Translations under genes and position numbers: made by a program
The notes under the pieces: generated by a model
Told to the model about the DNA's origin: nothing
The model's input: only the letters and a program-made list of their open reading frames with translations
The model's database searches: none
Assembly (NCBI RefSeq): GCF_014191255.1
Contig: NZ_JACHWH010000001.1
Span: 1,364,001 to 1,428,000 of the forward strand
Length of the DNA: 64,000 nucleotides
From: Amycolatopsis bartoniae
Lineage (GTDB): Bacteria > Actinomycetota > Actinomycetes > Mycobacteriales > Pseudonocardiaceae
Reading direction: 5' to 3'
In this document: positions 9,160 to 17,820 of the stretch, piece by piece
Layout: every line of letters starts with the position of its first letter
Numbering within the stretch: the stretch's first letter is position 1

Positions 9160-9669
9160 ATGCGTATGTTGAGAGCACTTCTGCCGTTGTTGTTGCTGGG
9201 CATGGCGATCCTGCCCGGCACGGGATCAGCCGGGGCCTCCACACCGGTTCCGATGGACGTGTACCGCGCCTGGCTGGTCAACTCGAATTCGGGGTACTGC
9301 CTCGCCGCTTCGGAATCGCCGGGCGAACAACCCGTGGTCCAGACGGGCTGCTCCGGCGAAGTCGTCGACTGGTCGATCGTCGACCTGGCGGGGACCGACC
9401 GGCACAGCATCGACACCGCGTACGGCCCCCTGCGATGCGTCGCAGCCCGTGGCACGACCGAATCCCAGGCGGTGGCCACCGACTGCTGGCAGGGTTATGA
9501 CGACCAGGTCTGGCACATCACGCACAACTATTCGAACAACACGTACCAGTTCAGGAACGTGAACTCCAAGCTGTGCCTCGCCGCCCGTGGAACCTCGATG
9601 GGAACGCCCGCGATACAGACGACGTGCGGCGCCTGGGCCGACCAATGGTGGTGGATCTATCCGGAGTGA
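9160..9669 (+). CDS. Secreted ricin B-type (beta-trefoil) lectin domain protein
   Basis: A 169-residue protein with a signal peptide (about residues 1-27) and one ricin-type beta-trefoil domain. The trefoil repeats carry paired cysteines and QxW-like endings: NSGYCLAAS...VVQTGC, LRCVAARG...DDQVWHI, and SKLCLAARG...ADQWWWI. No catalytic domain is attached, so it should bind carbohydrate outside the cell by itself or with a partner such as the small Cys protein upstream. Ligand specificity cannot be read from the sequence. Confidence 0.82.
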   Translation: MRMLRALLPLLLLGMAILPGTGSAGASTPVPMDVYRAWLVNSNSGYCLAASESPGEQPVVQTGCSGEVVDWSIVDLAGTDRHSIDTAYGPLRCVAARGTTESQAVATDCWQGYDDQVWHITHNYSNNTYQFRNVNSKLCLAARGTSMGTPAIQTTCGAWADQWWWIYPE

Positions 9670-9742
9670 ACCGCACCGCGCGGAGCTGCGGACGCGAAGG
9701 GACAGGCCGGTGACGCACCCAGACGGTCACCGGCCTGTCGGC

Positions 9743-9976
9743 CTACTCCCCCGCGACCCTCCGGTGGTGCTGGAACGGCCACTGGTGCACGGGCCGCGCC
9801 ACCAGCTCCTCCGGCGGGTCGGGCAGCTTCGCCACGCCGCGGGCGATCACCACGATCCGGTCCTGCCCGCCGAGGTAGATGTCGGCCTCCCGCTGGACCG
9901 TCGCCTCCACCCAGCGCAGCAGGTCGTCCCGACGCCCGGGGACCGCGCGGACCTCCCACATCAGCGTGTCGCTCAC
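9743..9976 (-). CDS. Small protein coupled to vdcD (fourth gene of the decarboxylase operon)
   Basis: A 77-residue protein. Its GTG start overlaps the vdcD stop as GTGA, the tightest coupling in the operon. It opens MSDTLMWEVRAVPGRRDDLLRWVE and continues with an IYLGGQDRIVVIARG strand, a pattern reminiscent of small ferredoxin-like alpha/beta barrel dimer proteins such as antibiotic-biosynthesis-monooxygenase-like folds. It is not one of the three canonical subunits B, C and D. Function is unknown; an accessory or stress role for the decarboxylase is inferred only from position. Confidence 0.65.
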   Translation of the reverse strand: MSDTLMWEVRAVPGRRDDLLRWVEATVQREADIYLGGQDRIVVIARGVAKLPDPPEELVARPVHQWPFQHHRRVAGE

Positions 9977-10200
9977 CGGGCGGCCCGCAGCGGCGGTACG
10001 GCCGGGACCTCCGGCGCGTTGTCGATGTCGGCCCGCGTCATGCGGAACTCCTCCGGGTACAGCTCACGCTGCGTGCGGCGCGCGGGTTCCGTGGTGCGCC
10101 AGGTGTAGAGGCACAGCTGACACTGGTGCACCTCCCATACCCCGGGCACCGGCGAGTCCGCCAGCTTGGCCAGCACCTCGTGACCACAACGAGGACACAT
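9973..10200 (-). CDS. vdcD: Non-oxidative hydroxyarylic acid decarboxylase subunit D
   Basis: A 75-residue protein of the VdcD family, the small third component of vanillate/4-hydroxybenzoate decarboxylases. It has the family's metal-binding-like start MCPRCGHEVL, a second CxxC (CQLCLY), the TYTWRTTEPARRTQRELYPEEF-like central block and the ending VPAVPPL. The ATG at 10200 is preceded by AAGGAGAA. It follows the UbiD-type subunit by 11 bp. Its presence is what marks this locus as a vdcBCD-type operon rather than ubiquinone-type ubiX/ubiD. Confidence 0.9.
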   Translation of the reverse strand: MCPRCGHEVLAKLADSPVPGVWEVHQCQLCLYTWRTTEPARRTQRELYPEEFRMTRADIDNAPEVPAVPPLRAAR

Positions 10201-10211
10201 GCGAATTCTCC

Positions 10212-11636
10212 TTACCGCTCGGCGAGCATGCCCTGCAGCCGGGTGAGCCACGCGGCGGCCTCGGGCAGGTCGCGCACCGGCTGGCTGTAGTGCCCGCGGT
10301 TGTCGGGGGCGACCGGGGTGGTCGCGTCGATGATCAGCTTGTTCGTGATGCCCGCGGGGTGTGAGCCGGGATCCAGCTCCACCACGGGCAAATTAGGAAT
10401 GTTGACAATGTCACCAGCCGCATTGACTTTTGTTGACAATGCCCACATCACCTGCGGCAGGTTGAACGGGTCGACGTCCTCGTCCACCAGGATCACCATC
10501 TTGACGTAGCCCAGCCCGTGCGGCGTGGTCATCGCGCGCATGCCGACGGCCTTCGCGAACCCGCCGTAGCGCTTCTTCGTCGAGACGATCGCGAGCAGCC
10601 CGTGCGTGTACATCGCGTTGACCGCCTGCACCTCGGGGAACTCGCGCTTGAGCTGCTGGTAGATGGGCACGCAGGTGCTGGCGCCGATCAGGTAGTCGAC
10701 CTCCGTCCATGGCATGCCGAGGTACAGCGACTCGAAGATCGGGTTGCTGCGGTAGGAGATCCGGTCGATGCGCACCACGGTCATGTTGCGCCCGCCCGAA
10801 TAGTGGCCGGTGAACTCGCCGAACGGGCCTTCGATCTCCCGCTTCCGGCCCTCGATCACGCCTTCCAGCACCACTTCCGAGCCCCACGGCACGTCGAGCC
10901 CGGTGAGCGGCGCCGTCGCGATCGGCGCGGGCGCGCCCCGCAGGGCACCGGCCATCTCGTACTCGCTCTGGTCGTAGGCCATCGGTGTGCTCGCGACGAT
11001 CGTCATCACCGGGTCGTTGCCGAGCGTGATCGCGACCGGCAGGTCCTCGCCCGCCTGCTCGGCCTTGTTCAGGTGCAGCGCGACGTCGTGCATCGGCACC
11101 GGCTGCAGGCCCAGCTTCGCGCGGCCCTTGACCTCCATCCGGTACACGCCGACGTTCTGCTTCCCGAAGTGGTCCGGGTCCTCCGGGTCGCGCGAGATCA
11201 CCGCCGCCTTGTCGAGGTAGAACCCGCCGTCCCCGTCGTTGAGCCGGAACAGCGGCAGCACCCGGAACAAATCGACGTCGTCACCCTCCAGGGTGTTCTC
11301 CGCCCACGGCGGGTTCTCGCGCCGCTCGGGCGCAACCGGGAACGTCTCCCAGCGGCGGATGAACTCCGCAACCTGCTCCTTCACCGGCAGCTCCGGCGGC
11401 AGGCCGAGCGCGAGCGCGTGGTTGGCCCAGGAACCGTGCACGTTCAAGGCGATGCGCGCGTCGGTGAACCCGGTGACGTTGTCGAAGTACAGCGCGGGCG
11501 CCCGGTCGCCGAGCCGCGCGGCGGCGTTCGCGGCGGCGCCCAGGTCCGGTTCGGGGTCCACCTGCTCGGGGATCCGCAGCAGCTGCCCCTCCTTGTCGAG
11601 TGCGTCCAAAAAGGACCGTAGATCGTCGTAGGCCAT
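10212..11636 (-). CDS. vdcC: UbiD-family (de)carboxylase, hydroxyarylic acid decarboxylase subunit C
   Basis: A 474-residue UbiD-family enzyme that uses prenylated FMN to remove CO2 from an aromatic acid, for example vanillate to guaiacol or 4-hydroxybenzoate to phenol. The catalytic block EIEGPFGEFTGHYSGGR carries the Glu residues expected around the cofactor, and LGNDPVMTIVASTPM and KQNVGVYRMEVKG are family landmarks. It lies between the flavin prenyltransferase (8 bp upstream) and subunit D. An AT-rich patch near its 3' end (10390-10440) contains two near-copies of a dispersed 12-bp word and is unlike the rest of the gene. The exact substrate is not determined. Confidence 0.92.
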   Translation of the reverse strand: MAYDDLRSFLDALDKEGQLLRIPEQVDPEPDLGAAANAAARLGDRAPALYFDNVTGFTDARIALNVHGSWANHALALGLPPELPVKEQVAEFIRRWETFPVAPERRENPPWAENTLEGDDVDLFRVLPLFRLNDGDGGFYLDKAAVISRDPEDPDHFGKQNVGVYRMEVKGRAKLGLQPVPMHDVALHLNKAEQAGEDLPVAITLGNDPVMTIVASTPMAYDQSEYEMAGALRGAPAPIATAPLTGLDVPWGSEVVLEGVIEGRKREIEGPFGEFTGHYSGGRNMTVVRIDRISYRSNPIFESLYLGMPWTEVDYLIGASTCVPIYQQLKREFPEVQAVNAMYTHGLLAIVSTKKRYGGFAKAVGMRAMTTPHGLGYVKMVILVDEDVDPFNLPQVMWALSTKVNAAGDIVNIPNLPVVELDPGSHPAGITNKLIIDATTPVAPDNRGHYSQPVRDLPEAAAWLTRLQGMLAER

Positions 11637-11643
11637 GGTTCTC

Positions 11644-12210
11644 CTATCGGTGCAGGCCGGACCAGCGGCGGGCGCGGGGCGCGGGCAGGTCGAACTGGTC
11701 CAGCACGCGGGCGACGAGGTGGTCGAGCACGTCGTCCACGGACTCGGGGTTGTTGTAGAAGGCCGGCATCGGCGGCACGATCGACACGCCCATCCGCGCC
11801 AGCGCGAGCATGTTCTCGAGGTGGATCTCGCTCAGCGGCGTCTCCCGCGGCACCAGCACGAGCTTGCGGCGCTCCTTGAGCACGACATCCGCGGCGCGGC
11901 CGATGAGCCCGTCGGCGTACCCGGCGCGGATGCCGGCGAGCGACTTCATGCTGCACGGGATCACCACCATCCCGTCGGTGCGGAACGAACCGGACGAGAT
12001 GCTCGCCGCCTGGTTGCCCGAGCCGTGCACGACGTCCGCGAGCTTCGCGACTTCCCTTGCGCTGTAAGGAGTTTCCAGCTCGATGGTGGTGCGCGCCCAC
12101 CGGCTGAGCACCAGGTGCGTCTCGACGTCGTCCAGCTCGCGCAGCGTCTCGAGCAGCCGCACGCCCAGCGGCGCCCCAGTCGCACCCGTCATCCCCACGA
12201 TCAACCGCAC
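11644..12210 (-). CDS. vdcB: UbiX-family flavin prenyltransferase (subunit B)
   Basis: A 188-residue UbiX/Pad1-type enzyme that prenylates FMN to make the cofactor for the UbiD partner encoded 8 bp downstream. Motifs: MTGATGAPLGVRLLE at the FMN site, VIPCSMKSLAGI, and LVLVPRETPLSEIHLENM. It starts at a GTG preceded by GAGGGAGG. A MarR gene is divergent, with a 16-bp perfect palindrome in the 58-bp gap, so the operon is probably derepressed by a phenolic acid ligand. Confidence 0.92.
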   Translation of the reverse strand: MRLIVGMTGATGAPLGVRLLETLRELDDVETHLVLSRWARTTIELETPYSAREVAKLADVVHGSGNQAASISSGSFRTDGMVVIPCSMKSLAGIRAGYADGLIGRAADVVLKERRKLVLVPRETPLSEIHLENMLALARMGVSIVPPMPAFYNNPESVDDVLDHLVARVLDQFDLPAPRARRWSGLHR

Positions 12211-12226
12211 GACACCCTCCCTCGAT

Positions 12227-12242
12227 GGTTCGTATACGAACC
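12227..12242. promoter_or_regulatory. Perfect 16-bp palindrome, likely MarR operator
   Basis: GGTTCGTATACGAACC reads identically on both strands and sits midway between the divergent vdcB and marR starts (12210 and 12269). Length and symmetry fit a MarR dimer site controlling both directions. Confidence 0.75.
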
Positions 12243-12268
12243 TTTCGTGTTCACACTACCATCGCGGA

Positions 12269-12673
12269 ATGTCCCGAGTCGACGAAGCGGTGTTCCATCT
12301 CATGCGCCGGGTACTGCAGGAGCACGGCGCGCGCTGGCAGGCGAAGCTGCCGAACCTGACGAAGCCGCAGTACGCGGTGCTCGTGGTGATCGACGAGGGT
12401 GAGGAGGTCGACCAGGCGACGGTGGGTCAGCAGGCGGCCATCGACAAGGCAACCCTGGCCGGGCTCATGCTGCGCATGGAACAGCGTGGGCTCATCACCC
12501 GCACGGTGGGCGCGGACCGGCGGCGGCGCATCCTGCGCCTCACCGAGGCCGGCCGCGAGGTACTCGCGGAGGCCAAAGAAGTCGCGGACGAGGTGAACGG
12601 CTCGATGCTCGCTCGCCTCGACGAACCTGAGCACAATCAGCTCAGAGGATTGTTGACAAAACTAACAGCTTAA
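12269..12673 (+). CDS. MarR-family regulator, likely repressor of the vdc operon
   Basis: A 134-residue single-domain MarR protein. The winged helix is at about residues 30-95, with recognition-helix region AAIDKATLAGLMLRMEQRGLI and wing TVGADRRRRILRLTEAG. The start is the ATG at 12269. Its last codons contain an AT-rich patch (GGATTGTTGACA) unlike the rest of the gene. Divergence from vdcBCD and the shared palindrome imply control of aromatic acid decarboxylation and of itself, as for many phenolic-acid MarR proteins. Confidence 0.88.
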   Translation: MSRVDEAVFHLMRRVLQEHGARWQAKLPNLTKPQYAVLVVIDEGEEVDQATVGQQAAIDKATLAGLMLRMEQRGLITRTVGADRRRRILRLTEAGREVLAEAKEVADEVNGSMLARLDEPEHNQLRGLLTKLTA

Positions 12674-12685
12674 AATCCGACAAGA

Positions 12686-12715
12686 GGACCTTCCGACCAG
12701 ACAGCCGGAAGGTCC
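12686..12715. terminator. Hairpin terminator between convergent genes
   Basis: GGACCTTCCG (12686-12695) pairs perfectly with CGGAAGGTCC (12706-12715) across a 10-base loop. It lies between the marR stop and the azoreductase stop, so it could serve both strands. No long T run follows. Confidence 0.75.
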
Positions 12716-12721
12716 CCCGTC

Positions 12722-13363
12722 TCAGGCGATCGCGGGAGCCCAGAGCCCGTCGATCTCGCGTTCCGCCGCCGCCAGGCTCTGTTCCGCCAGCGGGATCAGC
12801 TCCGCCATCGCCGGGTTCACGGAAGCCAGCGTCAGCTCGGCCACGATGAACCGCGGCTCCAGTCCCGTTAGCGCCAGCCCGTGCGGCAGCCACGGCGACG
12901 CGTGGTCCCAGCCCTCGCGCGGAGTGCCCTCGCCGTAACCGCCACCACGCGCGGCGAGCACCAGCAGCTCACGGCCCCCGAGCAGTCCGGCGTTGTTCTC
13001 CATGTCGACGGACAACCCGGGAACGATCAGGTGGTCCACCCACGCCTTGACGGTGCTCGGCGGCCCGTAGTTGTAGAGCGGCAACCCCAGCAGGATCGTG
13101 TCAGCGCGCTTGACGTCGTTCACGACCTCCTCCATCACCGCGAAGGCCGCGGCATGCTGGTCGGTCCGCTCCGCGGGCGGCACCTTCCGGGCCGCATCGC
13201 TCTCGGCGCCGAAGTGCGGAAGCGGCTCCGCGGCGAGGTCGCGGTAGGTGACCGTGCCGTCCGGGTGCGCCTTCCGCCAGGCCGCCGCCGCCCGCGCGGT
13301 GAGCTTGCGGGTCACGGAGCTCTCGCCCTGGATGCTCGAGTCGATGTGCAGGAGATGAGGCAT
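12722..13363 (-). CDS. azoR: FMN-dependent NADH-azoreductase-like flavodoxin-fold reductase
   Basis: A 213-residue AzoR-family protein. It begins with the flavodoxin-like HLLHIDSSIQGESSVTR phosphate-binding region and carries LLGLPLYNYGPPSTVKAWVDHL and LLVLAARGGGYG, both typical of AzoR. It would reduce quinones or azo compounds with NAD(P)H as a homodimer with FMN. It is divergent from a MarR gene with an inverted repeat in the 85-bp gap, a common arrangement for quinone- or oxidant-responsive azoreductases. Confidence 0.88.
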   Translation of the reverse strand: MPHLLHIDSSIQGESSVTRKLTARAAAAWRKAHPDGTVTYRDLAAEPLPHFGAESDAARKVPPAERTDQHAAAFAVMEEVVNDVKRADTILLGLPLYNYGPPSTVKAWVDHLIVPGLSVDMENNAGLLGGRELLVLAARGGGYGEGTPREGWDHASPWLPHGLALTGLEPRFIVAELTLASVNPAMAELIPLAEQSLAAAEREIDGLWAPAIA

Positions 13364-13382
13364 GTCGTTTGACCGTCCGTAG

Positions 13383-13405
13383 ATAGTTTATGTTGGACAA
13401 ACTAT
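13383..13405. promoter_or_regulatory. Inverted repeat between azoR and marR, likely operator
   Basis: ATAGTTT (13383-13389) and AAACTAT (13399-13405) form a perfect 7-bp inverted repeat with a 9-bp spacer, in an AT-rich island between divergent starts at 13363 and 13449. It is a plausible site for the MarR protein encoded alongside. Confidence 0.6.
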
Positions 13406-13448
13406 TTGTACCACGCGTATCGCTGCTGCGGGAACGTAGAATGAGTTC

Positions 13449-13928
13449 ATGGCCTCCCTGCCGGTCGTGAAGCAGCCGCCGCCCCGCGTGGGCGCGCTGC
13501 TCGACCACCTGTCGCGGCGCATCCGGCTGCGTTCGGAGTCCGTGCTCGCGCCGCTGGGCCTGCGGCCCCGGCACCTGCTCGCCCTCACGGTGCTGCGCGA
13601 CCTCGGCGGCAGCAGCCAGCAGGCGCTGGCCCGCACGCTGGAGATGGACGGGACGAACGTCGTCGGCCTGCTCAACGACCTGGAGGCCGACCACCTCGTC
13701 GAGCGGCGCCGGTCTCCGGAGGACCGCCGCAGGCACGTCGTCGAGCTCACCGACGCCGGCGCGCAGTGGCTGGCGAAGGCCGAGTGCGCGCTCGCGTCCG
13801 TGGAGGACGAGGTGTTCGCCGAGCTCGACCACGACCAGCGCGCGACGCTCTACTCCCTGCTGCGCCAGGCGATGCGGGACTGCCCGCCGAGCCCGGCCGG
13901 CTGCATCGCGGAACCGCCGTCCTGCTGA
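13449..13928 (+). CDS. MarR-family regulator, likely controls azoR
   Basis: A 159-residue MarR protein. The winged-helix core includes QQALARTLEMDGTNVVGLLNDLE as recognition region and RRRSPEDRRRHVVELTDAG as wing. A cysteine pair lies near the C-terminus (MRDC and AGCIAEPPSC); some MarR proteins that govern azoreductases sense quinones or oxidants by thiol chemistry, so redox sensing is possible but unproved. It is divergent from azoR with an inverted repeat between them. Confidence 0.86.
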   Translation: MASLPVVKQPPPRVGALLDHLSRRIRLRSESVLAPLGLRPRHLLALTVLRDLGGSSQQALARTLEMDGTNVVGLLNDLEADHLVERRRSPEDRRRHVVELTDAGAQWLAKAECALASVEDEVFAELDHDQRATLYSLLRQAMRDCPPSPAGCIAEPPSC

Positions 13929-13932
13929 CCCG

Positions 13933-14172
13933 CTAGCACCACGGAACTTCCTGCTCCTCCCACAGGACCGCCTTGTGCAGCGCCTCGACGAGCTTCTCGT
14001 CGTCCTCCTCCGACGGGTCCTCCCCGAAGGGCACCCACCGCTGCGCCACGAGCGCGCCGTCCTCGTACCCGGCCAGCAGAATTCCGGGATACGAAAGGGA
14101 AACCGGGCGCCCACCGGCATCGACGGTGACATGCTTGAGCTGCAGCGCCACCCGGACCGCCCTTTCGACCAT
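13933..14172 (-). CDS. Small protein of unknown function
   Basis: A 79-residue acidic protein starting at the ATG at 14172 ([20 protein letters not shown]). It contains [40 protein letters not shown], split here into strands and a C-terminal helix. The frame is open further upstream, but no better start with a ribosome site is visible. It converges on marR with a 4-bp gap and diverges from tex. No family recognised. Confidence 0.5.
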   Translation of the reverse strand: MVERAVRVALQLKHVTVDAGGRPVSLSYPGILLAGYEDGALVAQRWVPFGEDPSEEDDEKLVEALHKAVLWEEQEVPWC

Positions 14173-14299
14173 GCTCCGGCAGTCGCGGGAGAGCGGGATT
14201 TGGTTACCGGCCGGTTTTCGGCAACCCTGTCCGGACGGGCGCCCGCGAGCGCAGGCACAATGCAGGCCGGACATCTCGACCAGGGAGTGGATCAGGAAC

Positions 14300-16663
14300 G
14301 TGACAGGCGTCGTGCAGTCGATCGAGCAGAGGATCGCCGAGGAGCTCGGCGTGCGGGAGGGGCAGGTCAAGGCGGCCGTAGACCTCCTCGACGGCGGCTC
14401 GACGGTGCCGTTCATCGCGCGGTACCGCAAGGAAGCCACCGGGATGCTCGACGACGCCCAGCTGCGCACGCTCGAGGAGCGGCTGCGGTACCTGCGGGAG
14501 CTGGACGAGCGGCGCCTGGCCGTGCTCGACTCCATCCGCACCCAGGGCAAGCTGACCGAGGAGCTGGAGGAGCAGATCCGGCTCGCCGACACCAAGGCGC
14601 GCCTGGAGGACATCTACCTGCCCTACAAGCCGAAGCGGCGCACGAAGGCGCAGATCGCCCGCGAGGCCGGGCTGGAGCCGCTGGCCGACGGGCTGCTGAA
14701 CGACCCGTCGACCGACCCGCAGGCCGCCGCCGCGGTGTTCGTCGACGCCGAGAAGGGCGTGGCCGACGCACAGGCGGCCCTCGACGGCGCCCGCGCGATC
14801 CTGGTGGAGCGCTTCGGCGAGGACGCGGACCTGATCGGCGAGCTGCGCGAGAAGATGTGGGCGCAGGGCAGGCTCGCGTCGAAGGTGCGCGCGGGCAAGG
14901 AGACCGATGGCGCGAAGTTCTCCGACTACTTCGACTTCTCCGAGCCGTTCACGAAGATGCCGTCGCACCGCGTGCTGGCGATGTTCCGCGGCGAGAAGGA
15001 AGAGGTGCTCGACCTCACGATCGAGCCCGAGGAGCCCAGCGACGAGCCCCGCGTGGGCCCGAGCGAGTACGAGCAGCGCATCGCGCAGCGGTTCGGCATC
15101 TCGAACGAGGGCCGTCCGGCCGACAAGTGGCTGCAGGACACGGTGCGCTGGGCGTGGCGCACGAAGATCCTGCTGCACCTGGGCATCGACCTGCGGCTGC
15201 GGCTGCGCCAGGCCGCGGAGGACGACGCGGTGAAGGTGTTCGCCGCGAACCTGCGTGACCTGCTGCTCGCCGCTCCCGCCGGCACCCGCGCGACGATGGG
15301 CCTCGACCCGGGCTTCCGCACCGGCGTCAAGGTGGCGGTCGTGGACGCGACCGGCAAGGTCGTCGCCACGGACACGATCTACCCGCACCAGCCCGCGAAC
15401 CGGTGGGACGAGTCGATCGCGAAGCTGGCCGTGCTGACGGCGAAGCACCAGGTCGAGCTGATCGCGATCGGCAACGGCACGGCGTCGCGGGAGACGGACA
15501 AGCTGGCGCTTGAGCTGATCAAGAAGCACCCGGAGCTGAAGCTGACGAAGGCCGTCGTGTCGGAGGCCGGCGCGTCGGTGTACTCGGCGTCGGCGTTCGC
15601 GTCGCAGGAGCTGCCGGGCATGGACGTGTCGCTGCGCGGCGCGGTGTCGATCGCGCGGCGCCTGCAGGACCCACTGGCGGAGCTGGTGAAGATCGACCCG
15701 AAGTCGATCGGCGTGGGGCAGTACCAGCACGACGTGTCCGAGGTCTCGCTGTCGCGGTCGCTGGACGCGGTGGTCGAGGACTGCGTGAACGCGGTGGGGG
15801 TGGACGTGAACACCGCGTCGGCGCCGCTGCTGACCCGGGTTTCGGGCATCACGTCGTCGCTGGCGGAGAACATCGTGAGCCACCGCGACGAGAACGGCCC
15901 GTTCCGCTCGCGCGAGGTGCTCAAGCAGGTGCCGCGGCTGGGGCCGAAGGCGTTCGAGCAGTGCGCGGGCTTCCTGCGGATCCGGGGCGGCGACGACCCG
16001 CTGGACTCGTCCAGCGTGCACCCGGAGTCGTATCCGGTGGTGCAGCGCATCCTGTCGGCGACGGGCAAGGAGCTGCGCGAGCTGATGGGCAACGAGCGGG
16101 CGCTGAAGTCGGTGCGCCCGGAGCAGTTCGTCGACGAGAACGTCGGGTTGCCGACGGTGACGGACATCCTGTCGGAGCTGGAGAAGCCGGGCCGCGACCC
16201 GCGGCCGGCGTTCAAGACCGCGACGTTCGCCGAGGGTGTCGAGAAGCTCGCCGACCTGAAGCCGGGGATGCGGCTGGAGGGTGTCGTGACGAACGTGGCC
16301 GCGTTCGGCGCGTTCATCGACATCGGCGTGCACCAGGACGGGCTCGCGCACGTGTCGGCGCTGTCGAAGAACTTCGTCAAGGACCCGCGTGACGTGGTCA
16401 AGCCGGGTGACATCGTCAAGGTGAAGGTGCTGGACGTCGACATCCCGCGCAAGCGGATCTCGCTGACGCTGCGGCTGGACGACGAGGTCGGCGGCGATGG
16501 GAGCCCGAAGCCGGCGAGGCAGCAGGGTGGCGGTGGCGGTCAGGGCCAGCGCAAGGGCGGGAACCAGCAGCGTGGCGGTGGTCAGCAGCGCAACAACCGG
16601 CGCGACACCGGCGGTGGCGGTGCGCTGGCGGACGCCCTGCGCCGGGCCGGTTACGGTCGCTGA
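14300..16663 (+). CDS. tex: Tex-family RNA-binding transcription accessory protein
   Basis: A 787-residue Tex protein. In order: the N-terminal Tex helices ([19 protein letters not shown] is diagnostic), a YqgF/RNase H-like fold ([16 protein letters not shown]), helix-hairpin-helix repeats ([33 protein letters not shown]), and an S1 RNA-binding domain ([18 protein letters not shown]) at about residues 640-710. A basic Gly/Gln/Arg-rich tail follows. I chose the GTG at 14300, after AGGA, because it matches the family start; the open frame before it has no family similarity. Tex affects transcription and RNA handling; its exact role in actinobacteria is not settled. Confidence 0.93.
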   Translation: MTGVVQSIEQRIAEELGVREGQVKAAVDLLDGGSTVPFIARYRKEATGMLDDAQLRTLEERLRYLRELDERRLAVLDSIRTQGKLTEELEEQIRLADTKARLEDIYLPYKPKRRTKAQIAREAGLEPLADGLLNDPSTDPQAAAAVFVDAEKGVADAQAALDGARAILVERFGEDADLIGELREKMWAQGRLASKVRAGKETDGAKFSDYFDFSEPFTKMPSHRVLAMFRGEKEEVLDLTIEPEEPSDEPRVGPSEYEQRIAQRFGISNEGRPADKWLQDTVRWAWRTKILLHLGIDLRLRLRQAAEDDAVKVFAANLRDLLLAAPAGTRATMGLDPGFRTGVKVAVVDATGKVVATDTIYPHQPANRWDESIAKLAVLTAKHQVELIAIGNGTASRETDKLALELIKKHPELKLTKAVVSEAGASVYSASAFASQELPGMDVSLRGAVSIARRLQDPLAELVKIDPKSIGVGQYQHDVSEVSLSRSLDAVVEDCVNAVGVDVNTASAPLLTRVSGITSSLAENIVSHRDENGPFRSREVLKQVPRLGPKAFEQCAGFLRIRGGDDPLDSSSVHPESYPVVQRILSATGKELRELMGNERALKSVRPEQFVDENVGLPTVTDILSELEKPGRDPRPAFKTATFAEGVEKLADLKPGMRLEGVVTNVAAFGAFIDIGVHQDGLAHVSALSKNFVKDPRDVVKPGDIVKVKVLDVDIPRKRISLTLRLDDEVGGDGSPKPARQQGGGGGQGQRKGGNQQRGGGQQRNNRRDTGGGGALADALRRAGYGR

Positions 16664-16776
16664 GCCGGGAGCGGGTGCTCACCGTGCGTCGCCGCTTTTG
16701 GCGGCGTGCCACGCCGTCCGGCGGAACAATGCGCCGCCGGGTGGCGGACGGGCGGGTGTCGGCTCATCATCGGAGT

Positions 16777-17193
16777 ATGGGCTGGGCCGATTACCTCGCG
16801 GATCGTTCCGCCCGGCGGTGGCTGCAAACCGTCGCCGGGCGGCTCGAGCCGGGCTGGCGAGCCCTGTCCGGTGACGCGGCGTTGTGGACCGCTTACGAAC
16901 GGCACCTGGCAGCAGTGGCCGACGCGGTACGGTGCGAGGACGAACTGGTGGCCCGCACCGAACCGGTGAGTGACCTGGTCCTCATCGCAGGCCACGCCCA
17001 CGACGTGTGGACCGAGGCCGAGTCCCGAGGCTGGGCGCCCCCCGCCCGCCCGGCGGACTGGACCACCGAGGAGTGGACGGGCCTGCGCCTGCTGGCGTGC
17101 TACCGACTGGCCGCAGGCGAACCCCACGGCCCAAAGCTGAGCCCAGCGGCAGCACTGGCCCGCCCAGCAACCACGAAAAAACGCGTACGGTAA
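16777..17193 (+). CDS. Conserved actinobacterial-type protein of unknown function
   Basis: A 138-residue protein opening MGWADYLADRSARRWLQTV, which resembles the small DUF6401-like proteins of Pseudonocardiales. The first ~90 residues look helical, followed by a Trp-rich segment (WAPPARPADWTTEEW) and a basic tail. The ATG at 16777 has GGAG close upstream; an earlier in-frame start at 16675 would give an Arg-rich leader with no sign of conservation. It stands alone between tex and the repeat-rich gap before the AfsR-like gene. The DUF6401 link is from memory of the family opening, not from a search. Confidence 0.5.
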   Translation: MGWADYLADRSARRWLQTVAGRLEPGWRALSGDAALWTAYERHLAAVADAVRCEDELVARTEPVSDLVLIAGHAHDVWTEAESRGWAPPARPADWTTEEWTGLRLLACYRLAAGEPHGPKLSPAAALARPATTKKRVR

Positions 17194-17820
17194 GCGGAAT
17201 CTTTCGCAAGCCACCCACCCCCACCACCCAACGCACACCCCGCGACGCAAACGCGAGCACCGCACTACTCCGCCCGGCCCTCCCCCATCCCCGATACAAA
17301 GCCGCCATTAACGGTCGGCATGGTGTGTCAAGGGTGAGGCGAAGCCTCATCGCGAAGCGACGCCGAAGGCGCCCTTGACGCGGCGTGCCGACCGTTAAAG
17401 ACTTAAAAATCGGGGCGCCCAACGCAACCACGGTCCTCGCGCGCAGCGCGGCTCTTCGCGCGCAGCGCAGTCTTTCCGCTCCCCGCGCGGTCTTCCCACG
17501 CCCCGCGCACCTCGGCCCCGCGCACCTCCGGCCGCTAACGCTCCGCGCCTCCGCGCCCCTACACCCTCCACGCCTCCGCTAGCGCTCCACTCACTCCGCT
17601 CACCCCGCGCCTCCGCGCCCTCCACGCCTCCGCTAGCACCCCGCTCACCCCGCGCCCCCCATACCTCCGCTAACGCTCCGCGCCCCCTCACCCCACCCCC
17701 ACACCCCCGCAAGCCCCCGAACAGCCCCACCTCCACCCCCATCAGAGCCCCAACGTTCACTGACCGGACATACGAATGGAGCTAGCGGGGCAGCGACTTT
17801 CACCCATACGATCCGGTCCG
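17194..17820. other. Long gene-free stretch with palindromic element B and a pyrimidine-rich tract
   Basis: This 627-bp gap holds element B copy 1 (17308-17398) with flanks that resemble those of the 49.6-kb copy. It is followed by a strongly strand-asymmetric tract (about 17480-17750) of CTCC/CGCGCC-type words, in which CACGCCTCCGCTAGC occurs at 17569-17583 and 17623-17637. The open frames across it are low-complexity artefacts. The promoter of the AfsR-like gene should lie near 17740-17815, but I see no clear one. Confidence 0.6.
17308..17398 (+). repeat. Palindromic element B, copy 1
   Basis: Perfect 13-bp outer arms TTAACGGTCGGCA (17308-17320) and TGCCGACCGTTAA (17386-17398), with inner arms GTCAAGGG and CCCTTGAC. 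Two small internal hairpins lie in between (TGAGGCGAAGCCTCA and a GAAGGC/GCGAAGC-type run). The element recurs at 49663-49754 (same orientation) and 45402-45489 (opposite). Confidence 0.85.

Noticed and set aside
17194..17760. Coding region in the C-rich gap before the AfsR-like gene
   Set aside because: The frames give Arg/Pro/Ala runs from repeated words and lack start signals and family similarity.
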